Origin: Archivesica marissinica
Lineage: Eukaryota; Mollusca; Bivalvia; Venerida; Vesicomyidae
Direction: 5' to 3'
NCBI GenBank assembly: GCA_014843695.1
Contig: CM026386.1
Coordinates: 89,755,560-89,819,559, forward strand
Length of the DNA: 64,000 bases
Part shown: positions 57,335-64,000 of the stretch, in pieces
How positions within the stretch are numbered: the stretch's first letter is position 1
How the letters are laid out: each line of letters begins with the position of its first letter
The notes under the pieces: model-generated
Databases searched by the model: none
What the model was told of the DNA's origin: nothing
The model's input: the letters and a program-made list of their open reading frames with translations, nothing else
Translations under genes and position numbers: made by a program

Positions 57335-57583
57335 TTATACGATAATTGAAATATGAACCATTGGTTGCGCTCTTTTAGTTGACTTTTTGCAGATATGGCA
57401 AACAAATTTGTCATCTTTCTTGTCATACTCAAAACCTATCGGTATGCAATCTTCATGTATCCATGCAGTGCAGTTGTCACACTGAATCCATGTATTGCCA
57501 AGCAAAAGTGCCTGATCTTCATTCCATGTCATTTCACATACAACACAAACAGCATTATCATAAGTTATCAAATCACTTTCCAT
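57335..57583 (-). CDS. PHD-type zinc finger segment of the pogo-like protein
   Basis: Reads ...NAVCVVCEMTWNEDQALLLG, then WIQCDNCTAWIHEDCIPIGF and KFVCHICKKSTKRAQP. The spacing C-x2-C, C-x2-C, H-x2-C, C-x2-C is the C4-H-C3 pattern of a PHD finger; in host proteins these read histone tails. It lies directly 3' of the basic C-terminal transposase segment and, after a further intron, 5' of the HIRAN exon. The stretch ATTATC/GTATAA or a nearby GT could be the donor; I cannot fix it. A short stop-free lead (MESDLITYD) suggests it may start a separate exon. Confidence 0.7.
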   Translation of the reverse strand: MESDLITYDNAVCVVCEMTWNEDQALLLGNTWIQCDNCTAWIHEDCIPIGFEYDKKDDKFVCHICKKSTKRAQPMVHISIIV

Positions 57584-57589
57584 GGTTGA

Positions 57590-59486
57590 TTAAATTCTCT
57601 TTCCTTTTGAGGTTGTCACTGCTGCTTTACCTTTAGATGCATTTACTGAGGGCTTTCCTTTCACTGATGACTTTCCTTTCAGTGTGGGGTTGCCAGATGA
57701 ATTAGCTTTCAAATATGCTAGCTTTGCTTTCTTTTCTTTCTCTGCAAACTTTCGTATCTTAACTAGGCTTTTAACCTCAAGTTTTCTTATACACTCTGGC
57801 GAGGTTAGATGGTCAGGTAGTTCATCCAAAGTGCTTTTGCGCTTAACTTTCTTAGTTGCGGCTTTCGGTAATTTTAATGTTTCTTTCATAACAGGTGACG
57901 TTTCAGACATTTTACAACTTGTATCATGCCGGTAGCCACATCAGCAAGGAGCTGTAGAGCACTGCTGTCTCCCTGATTAGATTCTTTCACTTGTTTTTGA
58001 TTATCAGTTGAGCTGCCTGGCTGGATGTCTTCATCTGATGTACCCTTCACCTTAGCCTTTGACTTTAAAAGCACATAGGTATCATACCCTGGTGATACGC
58101 CCTTTATGTCAAAATTTTCTTGCAGCCTGGTTTCATACTTCTGTTTAACTGGTGTTGACAACACACTTGCATACGCATTGAATACTTCTTCATTTACATC
58201 CCCACGAAATTCATTAGATTCCTTTGATACGGATGCATCCTTTGATACAGATGCCATGTCTGATTCAAATGTTAAATTTGTCTTCAATTGTTCATCTGAG
58301 ATGACCAACACGGTTGACTGGATAGATGCCTGAGGAAAGGAAGCTATTAACAACAGTAATTGGCTTATAAAATTCGTTATAGCAATCCTTTAGCTTCTCT
58401 GCAAAGTTTATTTTATTTATTACTACACCTGGATTTTCACGGTTGTGTTTGCGGACAGTCTTGTACCACTGTTTCTTCATTGGCCCAAATACACCCTTGT
58501 CAAGGGGTTGCATTAAATGAGTGGCATTTGGCACTATTCTGTATAGTTCAATTCCCTTTGATATTGCTTTAGTAAATATTTTGCGATTGATGTGTGATCC
58601 AACTGAATCTATCAATAAGACTACCGGCTTTTCTGTAACAATATGTTTGTTAAAGTGATCCAGATATGTCTCAAACGATTCAATATTCATCCACCCCTTT
58701 TCTGTATAGGAAACTGATCCACCTGGTAAGGAACAGTTTAACGTATTAACACCCTTTGGTGGTGGGTGAGGGTACACATAGAATGGTGGCGTCATTGATC
58801 CACTAGCACTTGCAGAGAACATTACAGTCAATCGTGCCTTCGTTGATGATCCCGACATATGTGGTACTTCTGCTGGAAATTTGTCCCGGGTAGGTCCAAT
58901 CACATATCCCGCTTTACTCCCCAATTGAAATCCCGTTTCATCGGCATTCCAGATTCTTTCTGGTTTGTCCAGGAGATGTTTTTCACCTAGGAAATCTCTG
59001 AAACCGCTATACCATTTGTCCAGACGTTCACTTGTTAGCCTACTTCTACTAGCTTCAAGCAACACTTCTCTCCTCAAACCAACTATATCATTATTTCTCT
59101 CCATAAATTTTTTATACCACTCATACGATGGTCTGTCATTTGTGACATTTGTGAATGGGGTTCTTCTTTTTTCCTTTTGCACTATATCTTGGATTAAGTC
59201 CAGGAATTCACCTGGTAGCTAATTCTATTTCCTCTTCTCTTGAAAAAACTGTTGCCGGCCCATTCCTAGAATCAATACTTATCTGCCCAGACACTCTTCT
59301 ATACAGGACACTGTAACTGAGGTTGTGCTCTATTGGCTCTTTACGTACCGATACCTTTTTCACATCAACGTCGTACAAGGCACGCCTTGTTCTCGTTCTC
59401 TTGTCTTTGCGTGTAGATGGGGTCTTCTTGTATTTTTTCTTGACCTTTTCTGCTGATCTGACCACTGGACTAACACCAGGGGTTAC
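57590..59486 (-). pseudogene. Pogo-like DDE transposase, decayed
   Basis: Exon 2 begins after TTTAAG (59486) with [20 protein letters not shown] and a psq-type helix-turn-helix (EHNLSYSVLYRRVSG). At about 59215 the frame jumps and the segment normally between EEEIELA and EFLDLIQDIV is missing. The DDE domain then reads IWNADETGF (first Asp), VVLLIDSVGSH (second) and LMQPLDKGVFGP (third, 36 residues after the second). At about 58310..58330, after SSGIYPVNR, the frame shifts to VISDEQLKTNLTF. The basic tail (57910..57590) is in another frame again. The catalytic residues are intact but at least three frame breaks make it non-functional. The parent enzyme would cut at the TIRs and insert at TA. 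Confidence 0.88.
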
Positions 59487-60210
59487 CTTAAATCTAAAGA
59501 AAAATGCTATTAAAGCCTTGGTCTGTATCTTTCTGTCAAATTATATTCTCGACCACTTTGTATAAAGGCCAAAATATAATTATATTGTCCATTTTTATGC
59601 AAATATGTGCATACCGACCATTAACAACTTTCAGTAACCAATAGGTGCCAATATACGTTCAGAATTGTTGGTAACAAATGTCTACTATTGGTCACATTCA
59701 ACGGTTTCCAATAGTAAAACCATAAACGTAAGCATTTAAGTAAAAACCGTCCATTATGTTATCTTGCTAGAGCTAAGTGTGTCAAATGAATAATAACTGG
59801 AAGTTAAAAATTATTACTATAAATAATCAACTGACTCTATGTGTTTGTAGTTTTTAACAAAACATAGCAGCAAGATATATTCACCTTTGTGCTTCGGGGG
59901 GATTATGGATACCCCTTGACCTGCTTCACACACATTTCCTTTACATATTATCGATAAAATCAATAAATTGATACAAATTCAATTGAACAACAAGAACACA
60001 AAAGAAAATAAATGATATTTGCAGCACTTGCCATGATAAAAAAGAAAATAATAATCTTGAGTCGATCCCTGGGTATCATGACTGGGTGATTCGCAAATGG
60101 TTGAAACACGTGCCTCACAAAAACGGTCATATTGGCAGAATGCATAGACATCTGGACAATACATTTTATTTGCTGGCAGAGCAGTGATAAAACAAAGTTT
60201 TGCAATTTAC

Positions 60211-60231
60211 CTGTTTACGTTTTGGGGCCAT
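60211..60231 (-). CDS. First coding exon of pogo-like transposase (copy 2)
   Basis: ATG and six codons (MAPKRKQ, a short basic start) followed by a GTAAAT donor. Joining to 59486 keeps phase 0 and gives [16 protein letters not shown]. The same exon is in the 2.2 kb copy. Confidence 0.55.
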
Positions 60232-60505
60232 TGAAATATTTGTTTTTAAGGAAATGTCCGCTTTCACTTTTCTGCGTTGCTATATTTTGCATACACGCGT
60301 CTGCAGTCGTCTCTGTCGGTAGGCGCTTTACCGGAAGTAAACAATGGACGAAAGGTAAACAAATCGAAAATGTGCAGTAAAATAGCTTTTCTATTTGACC
60401 CAGTAAGAATTTTCACATAATCAATCGAAGTATCTGTTACATATGATTTTAAAAATAAAAGTTAACAGCAACTGGTTCAGATTCGGAACTGGTTAATAAA
60501 CTGTA

Positions 60506-61655
60506 ATATACATTATACATCACACATATACATGTATCTTATCTAGTAATCTACATTATACATCACACATATACATGTATCTTATCTAGTAATCTACATT
60601 ATACATCACACATATATACATGTATCTTATCTAGTAATCTACATTATACATCACATATATATACATGTATCTTATCTAGTAATCTACATTATACATCATA
60701 CATATACATGTATCTTATCTAGTAATCTACATTATACATCATACATATACATGTATCTTATTTAGTAATCTACATTATACATCACACATATATACATGTA
60801 TCTTATCTAGTAATCTACATTATACATCACACACATATATACATGTATCTTATCTAGTAATCTACATTATACATCACATATATACATGTATCTTATCTAG
60901 TAATCTACATCATACATCACACATATATACATGTATCTTATCTAATAATCTACATTATACATCACACATATATACATGTATCTTAACTAGTAATCTACAT
61001 TATACATCACACATATATACATGTATCTTATCTAGTAATCTACATTATACATCACACATATATACATGTATCTTATCTAGTAATCTACATTATACATCAC
61101 ACATATATACATGTATCTTATCTAGTAATCTACATTATACATCACACATATATACATGTATCTTATCTAGTAATCTACATTATACATCACACATATATAC
61201 ATGTATCTTATCTAGTAATCTACATTATACATCACACATATATACATGTATCTTATCTAGTAATCTACATTATACATCACACACATATATACATGTATCT
61301 TATCTAGTAATCTACATTATACATCACACATATATACATGTATCTTATCTAGTAATCTACATTATACATCACACATATATACATGTATCTTATCTAGTAA
61401 TCTACATTATACATCACACACATATATACATGTATCTTATCTAGTAATCTACATTATGCATCACACACATATATACATGTATCTTATCTAGTAATCTACA
61501 TTATGCATCACACACATATATACATGTATCTTATCTAGTAATCTACATTATACATCACACATATACATGTATCTTATCTAGTAATCTACATTATGCATCA
61601 CACATATATACATGTATCTTATCTAGTAATCTACATTATACATCACACATATTAT
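60506..61655 (-). repeat. 45 bp minisatellite (orientation 2, inverted)
   Basis: About 25 copies of the reverse complement of the 47826..48775 unit (ATCTACATTATACATCACAC, ATATATACATGTATCTTATC, TAGTA). Confidence 0.96.
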
Positions 61656-61659
61656 ATAT

Positions 61660-62118
61660 CACGGCGGGTCATTCCTCATAGGCGGTCTCCTCAAAGCCTG
61701 AAATATCTGGCTGTGGCTCAGATCAGAATCCTGTAGTAAACATCGCATCTTGTGCCACCATTCTGTATACTTGATCTCATTCTTGGGCAGTGGATCATCC
61801 CCTGAAAATAATTGGATCTTGGGTACAGGCAACAGCCACGAAGTATGGGACTGACCAGAAAGTGAGCCCTGTCTCGTGAATTGTTTTATTCTCGGATCGG
61901 TAGATAGGGTAGGCCCAGGAAACTATATAGGGATCAACGTAAACGGCTGTTTAGATCTGGCTCCTGTACATCCAGAGATCACGTCTGCCAGAGATGATCT
62001 TGTAACAGGGGTCATGGGCGTCTGGGTGTGAGGAATCCTAAGTGATATATCATATTTATCACTAAGTACCCATATCATCTCCATCTCCGAAAGTTTCTCC
62101 CTTTGCCGCTGAATCCAT
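61660..62118 (-). pseudogene. Gag-like (PNMA/Ty3-type) fragment with in-frame stop
   Basis: One minus-strand frame reads IPHTQTPMTPVTRSSLADVI ... FTLIPI, stop, FPGPTLSTDPRIKQFTRQGS ... WLLPVPKIQLFSGDDPLPKN then EIKYTEWWHKMRCLLQDSDL and SHSQIFQALRR. The VPK-(I/L)-x-x-FSGDDP-x-PK-x-E-(I/V)-x-Y-x-x-W pattern is that of PNMA-like and Ty3-type Gag proteins of invertebrates, which normally continue with a capsid fold and CCHC knuckle. It breaks after QALRR, close to the satellite border. A retroelement scrap or a lost domesticated copy. Confidence 0.62.
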
Positions 62119-62294
62119 AATGGGAATAAAAAAACTAGGGTATGTAAAATAAATATAAAAGTAGTGTGAATTGAAAAGGTCAACACATTTAAACAAAGTA
62201 TGAATGAAAATAACAACTATATTCTTTACTTTTCACAACAGCCAACTCAAATGTAACTCAACGCTCAAGCTTCTCTGCCAAGCTTCAAAGTTTA

Positions 62295-62685
62295 AAGTCA
62301 GACTTCCAAGTGCAAACTCAAACTTCCAAGTGTAAACTCAAACTTCCAAGTGTAAACTCAAACTTCCAAGTGTAAAGTCAAACTTCCAAGTGTAAACTCA
62401 AACTTCCAAGTGTAAACTCAAACTTCAAAATGTGAAGTCAGACTTCCAAGTGTAAACTCAAACTTCCAAGTGTAAACTCAAACTTCCAAGTATAAACTAA
62501 GTGTAAACTCAAACTTCCAAGTGTAAACTCAAACTTCCAAGTGTAAACTAAGTGTAAAGTCAAACTTCCAAGTGTAAACTCAAACTTCCAAGTGTAAACT
62601 AAGTGTAAACTCAAACTTCCAAGTGTAAACTCAAACTTCCAAGTGTAAACTAAGTGTAAAGTCAAACTTCCAAGTGTAAAGTCAA
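62295..62685. repeat. 20 bp minisatellite
   Basis: About 20 copies of AACTTCCAAGTGTAAACTCA, with AAGTCA variants and four places where AAGTGTAAACT is doubled to give a 31 bp unit, producing a longer-range pattern of about 71 bp. Confidence 0.95.
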
Positions 62686-64000
62686 AAGCAATGAATCAAG
62701 TTCAAATCACTATCTGTGTGAAATCGAGTTTCAATAGGTTAAGTGTGAATCAAGGATTCTATTGTACGAGCATGTAGCTTTGCATTGCTGTATAAACACA
62801 ATAAAATATTCACCGGATCCAGCAATAATATTTATGTAATATTAAATTAATTATTTCAAAACCAATTTTTGTTGTCAACTGTCACTGACTCAGGCCGAGC
62901 TAGGTATGTGACCTACAAATCATATGTAAATGTCAATACACAAATGATGTTTACCTTATTCCTTCAAAACATTTGCTGGGCTGCAGTAGACAATAGACAC
63001 CTCCGTAATACACGTAGACTATTCGCTTCTCTCAAGCTGTAACGTCTGTGTAGTTCGCGATTACCTACATTGAGTTTCCCTTTAATATATAAATCAATAA
63101 CATACAACATCACAGTCGCTTGTGTTTACAAATCTTGTTTTCTGCTGCGTGTAAACCTAAATAGCAATGATATGTTTTATATTACAATTTTATATATATT
63201 ATCTAAACACAGGTAACTAAGCTAATTATATCACCTGTTATAACTAATATCTTAAATCGCTATGGCTGTATGGTACGGCTCCACACATGACATCTGTCGT
63301 AACATCTAGCCTGAACTATTACACCATCTATTTATATCCATGGGAATTTCCTAAATCTGGAAATGCTCAAGAATCAATACATAAAATGTTCTAATTCTGC
63401 AATCAACCATAGACCCTATACTGCACGCTAAAATAATTTACTCAGGTGTAACGCCGTATCTGGCGATTGAATAAATACCTAAAATAAATGCATAATTCAT
63501 ACATATATTTATATACACCTACGATCATATACAGAATTATATCAACACAACGTTCTGATAAGCTAAAACTTTATAACACACTAATCGCACACCTATTTAG
63601 GTCCGAACTATCTCTCTCCCGGTGCGAAAGTTCGAATCTCGTCAGGGGTTCGTTCTGATATGGCCGGTTGGTGAGCCGCCAGCTAGTTAAATAATGGTTA
63701 CCGATTGCCTACCAGCATGTCGCCTGGCATACAAGTATAGGATTCGGGAAGTACTGATGTTCATGAAAAAGAGGTGTCTCATAAGTCAGAAATGGCTGGC
63801 CCTTTAACCCTTTCCCCCTCAGAAGCACCTCTCGACACCAATGCCTATTACACATAGACTGACACATTAGTAGTGAAACAAGCTATAATAAAGATCGGAA
63901 CAACATAGTGTATACAACACTTATTCCTCGTTACCTCCATGCAGGTGGAGTATGCAAGTTCACAGCGTATCCATTGTGTATGATTGGTAAATTACAGCCA
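62686..64000. other. No gene or repeat recognised
   Basis: 1.3 kb with no domain, period or matched transposon ends. At about 63618..63660 GTGCGAAAGTTCGAATCTCG resembles a B box and may be a SINE scrap, but the head and tail are not found. Confidence 0.5.

Larger units (their letters stand above)
55697..60503 (-). mobile_element. Pogo-like DNA transposon, long copy (4.8 kb)
   Basis: Ends CAGTTTGTAAACCAGTTCCG and, reversed, CAGTTTATTAACCAGTTCCG, flanked by TA. On the minus strand, 5' to 3': exon 1 (60231..60211, MAPKRKQ), exon 2 from 59486 with the transposase, basic C-terminal region, PHD finger (57583..57335), nested MITE (56712..57003), and a HIRAN-like last exon (56631..56111). The right side touches the inverted 45 bp minisatellite and the left flank has similar CATATACATCAC sequence, so it probably inserted at that array's edge. 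Confidence 0.92.

Noticed and set aside
57379..57636. Plus-strand frames over the PHD segment
   Set aside because: Shadows of the minus-strand PHD finger, which has clear zinc ligand spacing.

Overview
The window is animal nuclear DNA. It has a multi-exon gene with GT-AG introns, several families of tRNA-derived SINEs, cut-and-paste DNA transposons, very many minisatellites and one assembly gap of exactly 1,000 N. The palindromic TTAA hairpin elements, the SINE repertoire and the satellite density suggest a mollusc, most likely a bivalve. That assignment is an inference from repeat style, because no marker gene here names the species.

The one host gene I can reconstruct is on the + strand. 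It is the 3' part (11 exons, 2552..33129) of a nuclear receptor corepressor of the NCoR/SMRT family. All ten splice junctions keep phase and give one frame of 1,345 codons plus stop. The identity rests on two corepressor motifs (LIDAII in exon 10178..10750; LGDHINEII in exon 15222..15387) and a C-terminus reading [16 protein letters not shown]. The 5' exons lie left of the window. A possible alternative last exon lies at 18070..18170.

Layout: 1-1800 is a 39-41 bp minisatellite. 2.5-33.1 kb is the corepressor, with introns filled by 43 bp and 40 bp arrays (3.5-9.3 kb), a splice-acceptor array (14.1-15.2 kb), a splice-donor array split by a 2.2 kb pogo-like element (15.4-17.8 kb), a 0.9 kb hAT element (21.6-22.5 kb) and a 6.5 kb 22 bp satellite (24.4-30.9 kb). 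33.5-36.5 kb is a 29 bp satellite running into the gap. 37.26-42.38 kb is a candidate TIR-bounded insertion of about 5.1 kb that carries a two-exon gene and a palindromic CCATGG satellite; a related empty site is at 43.03 kb. 43-50.2 kb holds more minisatellites and one orphan SPRY exon. 50.6-54.9 kb holds a SINE, a Tc1-like and a hAT element. 55.4-60.5 kb holds a TatD-like fragment and the long (4.8 kb) copy of the pogo-like element, with transposase, PHD finger and HIRAN exons, all decayed. 60.5-61.7 kb is an inverted copy of the 47.8 kb satellite, followed by a Gag-like pseudogene, a 20 bp array and unannotatable DNA to 64 kb.

The most distinctive feature is that several tandem arrays in the corepressor gene have units that cross an exon-intron boundary, so splice sites themselves have been multiplied. 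The second is the pogo-like family whose protein appears to combine a DDE transposase, a PHD finger and a separate HIRAN exon. The third is the 5.1 kb insertion with its empty-site counterpart. Most long open frames in the window are minisatellite translations and are not listed as genes.
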